Source of the DNA: Bacteroidota bacterium
GTDB lineage: Bacteria > Bacteroidota > Bacteroidia > Chitinophagales > Chitinophagaceae
DNA: 30,133 nt
Assembly (NCBI GenBank): GCA_023440945.1
Contig: JAEZRL010000459.1
Coordinates: 1-30,133, forward strand
Direction: 5' to 3'
A program made the position numbers and the translations under genes. Position 1 is the stretch's first letter; the number at the start of each line of letters is the position of its first letter. Below the pieces are notes generated by a model. The model saw only the letters and a list, made by a program, of their open reading frames with translations, had not been told where the DNA came from and made no database searches. Shown here piece by piece: positions 23,100 through 30,133 of this stretch.

Positions 23100-24008
23100 T
23101 TAGTTAGCAAGATTTGTTTTACTAAACGGTTTTCTTTCTTTTTGGTATCTGATGTTTGCTGTTTTTAGCAGGCTTTTGTTTTGGAGCTTCAATTCCTGAA
23201 TTTTACAATAAACCTGGTTGTAATAGGCCATGCGTAAAAGTGCATGCGTAAACCCTCTCGAACCATCTATAAAACCGCAGTATAAAATATAAGTACCCAG
23301 AAAAAATATTGGAGGAAATAAAATGCTGCCCATTAAATAATATTTCAGTCGTTGGTTCCAGGTCCAGCTATTCAAATGATTCTTTTGATCATATTGCTTT
23401 AAAAACCTCGCGGCTTCCCAGCTTGCATATTCATTATGCTTGAGAACAAAATGGGTAACGCCTCTAAAATCCTGATGGTCAATTTTACTTTTGATGATGC
23501 CCGTTTTTCCTTTCAATAAAAGATGTTCGTGCACTTCCATATCCAGATCGCTCCAGTGATTTTCTTCAATTTCCTCATACTCACCACTGCCTGTTTTGAA
23601 GAGAGCAAGCTTTCTTAGCGGATATCCACCTTTAAGCTGTTTGCCTAGAAAATAAACATGGTAGCTTAGCCAAAACCCCACTTTATCTTTTGATTGAAGT
23701 GATTTCTTTACTTCCTGTTTAAAATCTTCTGTGATATATTCATCTGCATCAAGAAATAATACCCATTTTGTTTCGATATCATGCGTTTGTAAAAACCAGT
23801 TCCTTTTTTTGGGGAATTTACCGTTCCATTGAAAATCCACTACTGTTATGCCAAATGAAGCTGCTATTTCTTTTGTACGGTCAGTGCTTTCGGAGTCTAT
23901 TAAAATGATCTTTTTAGCAAAGTTAGATCCGATGGAAGCAAGACAAACAGGTAAATTTTTTTCTTCATTTTTTGCAGGTATAACGATGGTCAAATCGCAT
24001 GTGTACAT
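23100..24008 (-). CDS. Family 2 glycosyltransferase (WaaE/KdtX-like)
   Basis: The 302-residue protein begins MYTCDLTIVIPAKNEEKNLP, the usual GT2 N-terminus, followed by ILIDSESTDRT (35-45) and the metal-binding WVLFLDADEYI with DAD at 87-89. FQWNGKFPKKRNW is like the FxWxGFGxxKN region of LPS-core WaaE-type enzymes. One or two C-terminal hydrophobic segments (YYLMGSILFPPIFFLGTYILY) suggest membrane association. I chose the ATG at 24008, 5 nt after the stop of the preceding acetyltransferase gene; an upstream ATG at 24071 would overlap that gene by 58 bp and precede the conserved domain start. It probably adds a sugar to a surface glycan; donor and acceptor are unknown. Confidence 0.9.
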   Translation of the reverse strand: MYTCDLTIVIPAKNEEKNLPVCLASIGSNFAKKIILIDSESTDRTKEIAASFGITVVDFQWNGKFPKKRNWFLQTHDIETKWVLFLDADEYITEDFKQEVKKSLQSKDKVGFWLSYHVYFLGKQLKGGYPLRKLALFKTGSGEYEEIEENHWSDLDMEVHEHLLLKGKTGIIKSKIDHQDFRGVTHFVLKHNEYASWEAARFLKQYDQKNHLNSWTWNQRLKYYLMGSILFPPIFFLGTYILYCGFIDGSRGFTHALLRMAYYNQVYCKIQELKLQNKSLLKTANIRYQKERKPFSKTNLAN

Positions 24009-24013
24009 AATGT

Positions 24014-24598
24014 TCAGTTTATTAAATTCTCTGCTGTAAGTAGTTCTGATTTTTCTTGAGTTGAAAACCATTTTTTAATCGGTTTACAAGGGTTTCCCGC
24101 ACAAATCATCCACGGTGGCATATCACGGGTAACAACGGCTCTTGCACCAATAATACATCCTTCGTTTATGGTTATACCCGGATGTATAAAAGCCTCTGCA
24201 GCTATCCATGCACTATCACCAATGATAATAGGGAAAGTAATTAACGGAAAACCAGGTTTGGTATAATCGTGCGTTCCTGTAACAAGATGAGCCCCTTGGG
24301 AAATAACTGCTCTCCGGCCAATAAAAATTTTATCCTGTGAATAAAGAATGGCCTTGTTTGCAATGCCGCATTCATCTGATAGTTCAAGATTCCATGGAGC
24401 CCATATTTCAACATTCGGATAAATGTGAACACCACGACCGACTTTAGCACCAAAACAACGAAGAAGAAAAGCCCTCCATCTATGCAAAGGTCTCGGTGAT
24501 GGTTTGAATAAAAAAAACATAGCCATTTCCCATACTGCTCTTGCAAGACGGTTTTTAAAAGAAAATGATGGGCCTGTATGTGTGTTGTGGTTATACAT
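24014..24598 (-). CDS. WcaF-like sugar O-acetyltransferase (left-handed beta-helix)
   Basis: A 194-residue hexapeptide-repeat acyltransferase of the putative colanic acid acetyltransferase WcaF family. It has an N-terminal helical lead (SFSFKNRLARAVWEMAMFFLF, PRPLHRWRAFLLRCFGAKVG) followed by imperfect hexapeptides (VGRGVHIYPNVEIW, IFIGRRAVISQGAHLVTGTHDY, IIIGDSAWIAAEAFIHPGITINEGCIIGARAVVTRDMP). The His in GTHD is the likely catalytic base, and AGNPCKPIKKW is the typical closing motif. It likely acetylates a sugar of the glycan made by this cluster. It lies 24 bp after the GT8 gene and 5 nt before the GT2 start, so it is co-transcribed. Confidence 0.9.
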   Translation of the reverse strand: MYNHNTHTGPSFSFKNRLARAVWEMAMFFLFKPSPRPLHRWRAFLLRCFGAKVGRGVHIYPNVEIWAPWNLELSDECGIANKAILYSQDKIFIGRRAVISQGAHLVTGTHDYTKPGFPLITFPIIIGDSAWIAAEAFIHPGITINEGCIIGARAVVTRDMPPWMICAGNPCKPIKKWFSTQEKSELLTAENLIN

Positions 24599-24622
24599 AA
24601 CAACAATACTGAGAGGATGTTA

Positions 24623-25501
24623 TTAACTTGATATGCGTCTTTTAATTGAGCGGATATAAGACCTGCGAATATTCCAAACTCTTTGAATATTTTTTAGCGA
24701 GAAAGAGTCGAGGTCTTCGGTGAAATCAGTGCTATATTTTTTCCATGTTTTATAGCCATTGTGAATATATGAGCCGAGTGGATCCCAGGGTTTGGGTGAT
24801 CCGGTAAAATGCAAGATCATTCTTTCTGAAACAGTTGGTTTTGGTTGCTGCGGAAGCCACTCACAATTAAAATAGGGTGGAAGTTTGGCAAAATCTCCTT
24901 GCAAAAGAATGTTTAGAAGCGATTGATCATGAGAGGGAAGATCGTTTTGATACAATGCTCCTAATCGCAAGCATTTTTCTTTGAATTTTTGTATGCGCCA
25001 CTGTTCCAGGTTCAACAGTAATACGCCGGAATTAAAATAATCTGTGTCAGCACAAATACCAAGTTCTTCCCGGTAGAATTTTTGACCTAATGTATCTCTA
25101 AACCTCCCGCCTCTAACGGCAGCAAGAATGTAATCGTTAAGCAAAAAACTTTCTAATTCTGCCACATCTAATTCTACTACTAAATCTGCATCAAGATACA
25201 AAACAGATTCCTCTTCAATTAAATCTGCAAGTAATAATCTTCCATAGGGCATCCAGTCGCCATGCAGAGAAGGAAATGTTCTGAAAGTTGAAGAAGGATT
25301 AAAATCAATGAAGTAATACTTACCTGCGTAATTTTCAAATTGCAGAAGTTGCTTAATTTTAGTCTTCTCCTTTATTGAGAAATCCTGACACAAAAACCAT
25401 ATATTCAGTTTTCCTGTATCTGTACAATTGCGTAAAAGTGATACTACGGTAACACCAAGTCCCACTAATGCTAATTTGTTAGCACAAAAAGCGATATTCA
25501 T
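24623..25501 (-). CDS. Family 8 glycosyltransferase (LgtC/glycogenin-like)
   Basis: The 292-residue protein carries the GT8 signatures: N-terminal MNIAFCANKLALVGLGVTVVSL, WMPYGRLLLADLI, the metal/nucleotide site VLYLDADLVV with DAD at 104-106, DYFNSGVLLLNLEQWR (155-169), PSHDQSLLN (188-196) and ILHFTGSPKPWDP (228-240). GT8 enzymes of this type are retaining transferases using UDP-sugars, such as galactose or glucose, often in LPS synthesis; the sugar here is unknown. A basic C-terminal tail (RRSYIRSIKRRISS) may bind the membrane. It sits between a GT4 gene (18 bp upstream) and the acetyltransferase gene (24 bp downstream). Confidence 0.92.
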   Translation of the reverse strand: MNIAFCANKLALVGLGVTVVSLLRNCTDTGKLNIWFLCQDFSIKEKTKIKQLLQFENYAGKYYFIDFNPSSTFRTFPSLHGDWMPYGRLLLADLIEEESVLYLDADLVVELDVAELESFLLNDYILAAVRGGRFRDTLGQKFYREELGICADTDYFNSGVLLLNLEQWRIQKFKEKCLRLGALYQNDLPSHDQSLLNILLQGDFAKLPPYFNCEWLPQQPKPTVSERMILHFTGSPKPWDPLGSYIHNGYKTWKKYSTDFTEDLDSFSLKNIQRVWNIRRSYIRSIKRRISS

Positions 25502-25519
25502 ATAGGTTTGATGAATAAC

Positions 25520-26785
25520 TTAAACCGAAACCGCTTTTTCGAAGCGTTTTACAACTTTTGTTATGTTGAAATGTTTATCGTAGCACACTTGCGCTTTCAA
25601 CCCCATTTCGTACTTGCGTCTTGATGAAAGTTCAAACCATATTTCCAGCATTTCCTGAATTGACTCTACTGTATCTTCTCCTATCAATCCACCGTCTTCC
25701 GTTTCTATTTCCTCCCAAATATTCACATAGTTTGTAATTAATACAGGTTTGCTGCAAGCCAAAGCTTCTACAATAGCAACACCAAAGTTTTCCTGGTGGC
25801 TTGGTAAAATAAAAGCTTCGCATCCATAAAATGCACCCCACTTGGTATTACCTGTTAACATGCCGGGAAAGTGAACATAAGACTGAAGATTGAGATCATT
25901 CACCATCTGCTGTATTCTTATTCCATAAGCGGTTTCAAGTCCGGGGCCGGCAATTACAAGTGCAGGGATATTATTTTTTTGCCAGTTTTCTTCATCCACG
26001 AGTGAATCATCATCTAAAACAAGAATTTGTCTTCTTATTTTTTTCTTTAAAATATTTGCATACGCTGTTATTAAAATATCCACTCCTTTTTTTTCATGTA
26101 TCCGGCTTAAAAAAAGAAGATAAGAATGATATTTGACTGCTGCACATTTTTCCCAAAAATCATCTCTCATGTCTTCAGTATAAAGCGGTGGTTCCTGTAT
26201 ACCAAAGCCAATGTTTAATTCTCTTTTCGGTTTATATGGATGAAAAGGCATTTTAGCAAGATGTAATTCTGTCTGGCAGGTAAATAAAATACCTTCAGCG
26301 TCTTTTATTAGTTTATTTTCTATCAGTTTCCAGTAGATCCAATTTCTTATTGCTTTTAATCTCCGGTCTTTTGCTTTTTGAAAATATGGATCGAGCATTC
26401 CATGAGGCATTACAAATAATTTCGGCTCTTTGTAATAGAGAGGAGGAGGATTTTTTTTGATGGATCTTTTATACATCTTCAATGCTTTTCTTGCTGCATA
26501 GCCATGATACAGCCATAAACCCTGTACTATGATAGCATCGAAACGATAAAAATTTTTAAGTAACCAAGGAAGCAATTTTTTATTGTAATTCCACGGTTTT
26601 TTTGAAGGACCTAAAGCATGAGTGATAAAGTTATCAGAAAGCAGGAAGTTTGAATTTGGGTCATCGAGGCAAACTACTTCACTTTCTATTCCCAATCTTG
26701 CCAATTCAGGAATATAATTTCTGATTCCTTGGGAAGGGCCACCGGTATTTGGATCCATGCTTGCAATCAGGAAAAGGAGATTCAT
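25520..26785 (-). CDS. Family 4 glycosyltransferase
   Basis: A 421-residue GT-B fold protein. The N-terminal domain begins NLLFLIASMDPNTGGPSQGIRNY, with the Gly-rich acceptor-side loop. The C-terminal donor domain shows LLFLSRIHEKKGVDILITAY (about 223-242), ALVIAGPG, YVHFPGMLTGNTKWGAFYGCEAFILPSHQENFGVAIVEALACSKPVL with the EX7E motif (ENFGVAIVE) and ITNYVNIWEEI. It is a retaining transferase by family; the sugar is unknown. It lies 27 bp after the preceding GT4 gene and 18 bp before the GT8 gene, so it is part of the same operon. ATG start at 26785. Confidence 0.92.
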   Translation of the reverse strand: MNLLFLIASMDPNTGGPSQGIRNYIPELARLGIESEVVCLDDPNSNFLLSDNFITHALGPSKKPWNYNKKLLPWLLKNFYRFDAIIVQGLWLYHGYAARKALKMYKRSIKKNPPPLYYKEPKLFVMPHGMLDPYFQKAKDRRLKAIRNWIYWKLIENKLIKDAEGILFTCQTELHLAKMPFHPYKPKRELNIGFGIQEPPLYTEDMRDDFWEKCAAVKYHSYLLFLSRIHEKKGVDILITAYANILKKKIRRQILVLDDDSLVDEENWQKNNIPALVIAGPGLETAYGIRIQQMVNDLNLQSYVHFPGMLTGNTKWGAFYGCEAFILPSHQENFGVAIVEALACSKPVLITNYVNIWEEIETEDGGLIGEDTVESIQEMLEIWFELSSRRKYEMGLKAQVCYDKHFNITKVVKRFEKAVSV

Positions 26786-26812
26786 GGAGAAATAATTTGA
26801 TGATGAACAGAA

Positions 26813-27988
26813 TTAATTCCTTGTCTCTTTCTTGATGATATTCAGGTAAGCGGCTTCTATTTTTTGCAGTATAGTGTCGCTACTGAATCTTTTTGCATTT
26901 TCAATACAGCACTGTACGAAACATTTACGGCTTTCTTCCGGAAGCATGATAACGTCTTCTATAACCCGCGCAGATATCAATGCCCATTGTGCTGTTTCTG
27001 TTTTGTTATCAGGTTTTCTTGAAATATAAAAGCCTGCATCTTTTGCAACTTCTGTCATAGGTGGTTGATCCGTAGTTATTACTAAACATCCGGAAGCCAT
27101 TGCTTCTGCTATCGGCCAACCAAAACCTTCAGCTAATGACGGAAACAAAAGAACAGTAGCAGCTGCATAAATAATATTTAATAATTCATCTGAAACATCC
27201 TGAATAAAATGAATATCTTTTTTATAAGAAGACTTACTGATCATCTTCGATAGAACAGCCGAAGGTTTCTCGCCTACAAATACTAAGGGCAATTGTGTGT
27301 TACTGATAGAACGCCAGGCTTCATAAAGCTGAAACACACCGGCTCTGTTTTTATACCACACATTTCCGCCAACATGAAGAATGTAACCTAATGTAAGATC
27401 AATATTTATTTTTTGTGTGAGAACATGTCTTGATTCATTTGGATCAAGAGGTTTAAAAACAGGACTTAAACTGTTATAGATAACTTCACAATAATCAGGC
27501 TTAAAAGAAAGTGCACTCAGCAGGTCTTCCTGTGTTTTTTTTGAAACAGAAATAAAATTTTTTCCTTTGGAATATCCACTATGTATCATTTTTTGATAAA
27601 TCCGGCCGCTCCTGCCGGTTTTATTAATTGCAATTTTATATAATGCCGATTGCTGCGCTAAAAAATCGTGACAATGTATTATGTGTGGTTTACTTGTTAC
27701 TAATGGTACCCAGGGACCCAACGCATGATCTGTAAAAACAAAAAGTGTATCAGCGGAATAACTATTGATTTTTTTCTTTGCCTGCAACGGAAAAACAATA
27801 AACTGATCCATATATCCAAACCATTTTTTTAAGCTTTGAGGAAGAGGTAACCTGGAAAAAAATGGTCTTGGAAAAAGTATTTCTGTTTTATGTCCCCTGC
27901 TTTTCATTCCTTCTGCAAGCAATTGCATAAAGCGATTCATGCTTGCAATTTTTAAAAAAAGAGGATGCGAAAAGAAAACAATATTCAA
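26813..27988 (-). CDS. Family 4 glycosyltransferase with TTG start
   Basis: A 391-residue GT-B protein. The first strand, NIVFFSHPLFLKIASMNRFMQLLAEGMKSRGHKTEILFP, is typical of GT4. The donor domain has YILHVGGNVWYKNRAGVFQLYEAW, LVFVGEKPS, VLLFPSLAEGFGWPIAEAMASGCLVITTDQPPMTEV with an EX7E motif (EGFGWPIAE). The start is a TTG at 27988: an in-frame TGA lies two codons upstream and the next ATG would remove the first beta strand, so TTG is needed. It lies 12 bp after the Wzy-like gene, within the operon. The sugar is unknown. Confidence 0.9.
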   Translation of the reverse strand: MNIVFFSHPLFLKIASMNRFMQLLAEGMKSRGHKTEILFPRPFFSRLPLPQSLKKWFGYMDQFIVFPLQAKKKINSYSADTLFVFTDHALGPWVPLVTSKPHIIHCHDFLAQQSALYKIAINKTGRSGRIYQKMIHSGYSKGKNFISVSKKTQEDLLSALSFKPDYCEVIYNSLSPVFKPLDPNESRHVLTQKINIDLTLGYILHVGGNVWYKNRAGVFQLYEAWRSISNTQLPLVFVGEKPSAVLSKMISKSSYKKDIHFIQDVSDELLNIIYAAATVLLFPSLAEGFGWPIAEAMASGCLVITTDQPPMTEVAKDAGFYISRKPDNKTETAQWALISARVIEDVIMLPEESRKCFVQCCIENAKRFSSDTILQKIEAAYLNIIKKETRN

Positions 27989-28000
27989 GGCTCAGAAAAA

Positions 28001-29416
28001 TTAATTATATCTGAATTGAAGATGAAATTTTTGTTTTGCTAAACGAATTTTCTTATCTGTAGTTTCTTTTTCATTTAGAGATGCAAGTGATAATCCTGCA
28101 ATTAAAATACAAAAGCCTAAAGAAGTTGGCTGAGCCCATTGTGCTTGGGGAATTGTTAAGAGTCCAAAACTTAAAAGCAGCCACGGAAGTAAATCTCCAT
28201 CCGATAGTTTTTTATATGAACGAAAAGCAATACTTGCGGCTAAACTTACCCTAACCAATACTACCATGAGCCCAAGAATAGGACCTAATTCTCCAAATGT
28301 TCTTTCCCACTCCCCTTCTGCCACCAAATAAAGCCTGTCGCCGGCTATTAGCATGCTTCCCACGTTCGTCCCTAAACCTAAACCATAACCAAATAAAGGC
28401 TGGCTTAAAGAGCGGGTAATAGGCCTTATCATTTCGCCAAAATAACGTGTTACTAATATACCATCTACTCCTCCTTCTTCTTCATTTGCGGAGGTAAAAC
28501 GGTATTCGAAAACGGTGGTTGCAGTTTTGAAAAAAGAAGTTAACGATAAAGCTGATGCAACAATGAACGCTGCTACTGCAATTAATATTATTTTATTAAA
28601 ATACTCCGGCCTTCTTAAAACAGCTACTAATGTGAAAAGAATGGCAACACCTGTTTGAAAAAATAAACCGCGGCTGATAGATAAAGGAATGGCGGCTAAT
28701 AAACCAATAGTTGAAGCGACGAGTATAGTAAAATTTATTTTTGATGTGTTAAACCAAAAGTAAAATACAAAACAACTGGTAAGTCCGTAAAAGAGTGAAA
28801 CACCATTTGTAAAAGAAAATGTACCTGAAGGTCGAAAGAAGTCCATTACTTCGCCGAAACCTATTCCTTCCATATCACCGCCAAGTCCCTGGTTTACCCA
28901 AGCCGTTTGAGGACTATAAAATTGAATAGCGATAAGCAATGTCATACAGATAGACATTTTCAGTATAACAATACCCATTCGAATAACATCATCTTTCGTA
29001 AAAAAATGTCCAATAATAAAGATGACCGGGAAGTGAATGAACATTATGCGAGAACCATAAAGTGCTACAAAAAGATTTCCATGGCCGAAAAGAACAGCCG
29101 TGTAAATGCCTATTACTGAAACGCAAAATAAAGTTATAACCCAGCCGTTCCAGGGGAAAAAGCCTCGTTTCCAAGCTGTACAAAGAAGCCATATTGCAAG
29201 CGGATCACGTACAATTAATAGTGGCGTGGCAAGAAAAGGAAGAAGCCATTTTCGTAAAGCACCTTCAAAGATTAATAGGAGAAAATACACCCATATTCCT
29301 TGCTTAAGCGCTTTATCTACATCAGCAGTAGTTGCATTGTTCCTGAGATATTTTGCAGGCACTGAACGTGGTGTATTTATCAAAAATGTATTCATTCTTT
29401 TTTTGCTATTGAACAT
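28001..29416 (-). CDS. O-antigen polymerase/ligase-like polytopic membrane protein (Wzy/WaaL-like)
   Basis: A 471-residue protein with about ten to twelve hydrophobic segments. Early on it has FEGALRKWLLPFLATPLLIVRDPLAIWLL, frequent in Bacteroidota exopolysaccharide polymerases. The middle helices contain IPLSISRGLFFQTGVAILF, the SRG motif common in O-antigen ligase-type proteins. A long extracytoplasmic loop of about 90 residues (TTVFEYRFTSANEEEGG ... DRLYLVAEGEWERTFGELG) precedes the last helices, as usual for Wzy/WaaL. It probably polymerises repeat units or ligates glycan at the outer face of the inner membrane. The ATG at 29416 overlaps the preceding GT4 gene by 11 nt; the in-frame ATG at 29395 would avoid overlap and is an alternative. 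Polymerase versus ligase cannot be decided here. Confidence 0.85.
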   Translation of the reverse strand: MFNSKKRMNTFLINTPRSVPAKYLRNNATTADVDKALKQGIWVYFLLLIFEGALRKWLLPFLATPLLIVRDPLAIWLLCTAWKRGFFPWNGWVITLFCVSVIGIYTAVLFGHGNLFVALYGSRIMFIHFPVIFIIGHFFTKDDVIRMGIVILKMSICMTLLIAIQFYSPQTAWVNQGLGGDMEGIGFGEVMDFFRPSGTFSFTNGVSLFYGLTSCFVFYFWFNTSKINFTILVASTIGLLAAIPLSISRGLFFQTGVAILFTLVAVLRRPEYFNKIILIAVAAFIVASALSLTSFFKTATTVFEYRFTSANEEEGGVDGILVTRYFGEMIRPITRSLSQPLFGYGLGLGTNVGSMLIAGDRLYLVAEGEWERTFGELGPILGLMVVLVRVSLAASIAFRSYKKLSDGDLLPWLLLSFGLLTIPQAQWAQPTSLGFCILIAGLSLASLNEKETTDKKIRLAKQKFHLQFRYN

Positions 29417-30133
29417 ATCTTTTTATTGCTGCAGTTAGTTCTTTCCCATAAACCGACCAGGGCCTGCATCTTGCTGTTTCACGTGCTGCATAACCAACAT
29501 CAGAGATATACCTGAAATTATAAAGCAGTTTTTCGATACCTGATAAAAGGCTATCGGTACAACCTGCTTTTATCAGCCACCCATTCTCGCCGTCTCTAAT
29601 AATATCAGGACCTATTGTTCTTTCCGTTGTTATTACTGGTGTGCCTTGCGACATTGCTTCTGTTATAACAAGTCCGAAACCTTCGAATAAGGAAGGAAAA
29701 ATCAATATATCAGACCTTTGCATCAGTTTTAAAATTTCGGAATGGGGTAAACCGGGTATCCACTTATGTTTTGATAGCTCAGTATTTAAAGCATTACAAT
29801 CAGATACTGTTTTTTGACCTACCACTGTTAATTCTGCATGAGCACCTAATTTGTTTGCAACTTTAAAAAGATCAGCTATGCCTTTTCGTTGGCTCAAGCT
29901 TCCAACAAACAACATTTTTAAAGGACGATGTGTGGTATTACAGGCAAATTTTTGAGTTTGATTGATTGCAGGAAATCCATAAGGTATTATTTCTGCCGGC
30001 GCTAACAAACCAGGAAACTCTTTCAATGTTGAAGCAGTAAATTTACTCGCAACAAAAATCTTGTTTGCCAAACGTAGTTCTTCATCTTTTCTTGCAAGCT
30101 TTTCACTCGAATCAAAGAATGTTGTAATTGTAG
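29406..30133 (-). CDS. Family 4 glycosyltransferase, C-terminal part (5' end beyond window)
   Basis: The frame is open from the right edge to the TAG at 29406, so the start lies outside. The visible 242 residues begin TITTFFDSSEKLARKDEELRLANKIFVASKFTASTL, a typical mid-protein GT4 segment. The donor domain follows: MLFVGSLSQRKGIADLF, ELTVVGQKTV, RSDILIFPSLFEGFGLVITEAMSQGTPVITTE with an EX7E motif (EGFGLVITE), then GPDIIRDGENGWLI. A TTG at 30071 is not a credible start because the homologous sequence continues upstream. It overlaps the Wzy-like gene by 11 nt, so it is translationally coupled in the same glycan operon. Confidence 0.9.
   Translation of the reverse strand, partial: TITTFFDSSEKLARKDEELRLANKIFVASKFTASTLKEFPGLLAPAEIIPYGFPAINQTQKFACNTTHRPLKMLFVGSLSQRKGIADLFKVANKLGAHAELTVVGQKTVSDCNALNTELSKHKWIPGLPHSEILKLMQRSDILIFPSLFEGFGLVITEAMSQGTPVITTERTIGPDIIRDGENGWLIKAGCTDSLLSGIEKLLYNFRYISDVGYAARETARCRPWSVYGKELTAAIKRYVQ

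Noticed and set aside
24009..24071. ATG at 24071 as GT2 start
   Set aside because: It overlaps the acetyltransferase gene, and the conserved GT2 domain begins right after the ATG at 24008, which has ideal operon spacing.

Overview
The window looks like a chromosomal segment of a Bacteroidota bacterium, probably family Chitinophagaceae or close to it. The base composition is AT-rich. There are two very large secreted proteins, one ending in a type IX secretion (T9SS) type A sorting domain and one with a matching N-terminal style. The DUF2723 membrane protein and the YajQ and SPW-repeat proteins are of types common in that phylum. Shine-Dalgarno sites are mostly absent, and several genes carry the TAnnTTTG promoter element typical of Bacteroidota. 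The family assignment is inference.

Layout. 1-2742 (-): 5' portion of a giant surface protein with FN3 domains and beta-helix-like repeats, cut by the left edge. 2953-10000: mostly housekeeping genes. These are a ComB-type phosphosulfolactate phosphatase (-), NADP isocitrate dehydrogenase (+), GpsA glycerol-3-phosphate dehydrogenase (-), a small unknown protein (-), tRNA-Gln(CUG) (-), mannonate dehydratase UxuA (+), a small lipoprotein (-), YajQ (-) and an SPW-repeat membrane protein (+). 10306-13623 (+): a large DUF2723 GT-C-like membrane protein. 13702-14613 (-): a VirK/YbjX (DUF535) protein. 14816-21862 (-): one very large secreted multidomain gene, broken at 20468-20470 by a single in-frame TGA. 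It carries an N,N-dimethylformamidase-beta-like domain, Ig-like domains, DUF4082, a glutamine-amidotransferase-like fold, a polysaccharide-deacetylase-like domain, a tandem array of Cys-containing Ig-like repeats and a T9SS signal. 22119-30133 (-): an exopolysaccharide/O-antigen cluster transcribed leftward. In transcription order it holds a GT4 (cut by the right edge), a Wzy/ligase-like polymerase, two more GT4, a GT8, a WcaF-like acetyltransferase, a GT2 and, after a 102-bp gap, a SAM methyltransferase.

How it fits together. The right third is a surface-glycan assembly operon beside a T9SS-exported protein with carbohydrate- and amide-active-like domains, so the region is largely about the cell surface. 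The left half is unrelated core metabolism in short transcription units, separated by clear bidirectional hairpin terminators.

The most notable items are the in-frame TGA at a position where a glycine is expected, the unusual domain fusion in that gene, and an intergenic repeat family. Two copies of that family share an exact 20-nt core (10088 and 22020), and a diverged inverted copy lies at 8398-8427. I did not find a CRISPR array, an insertion sequence or an obvious defence system.
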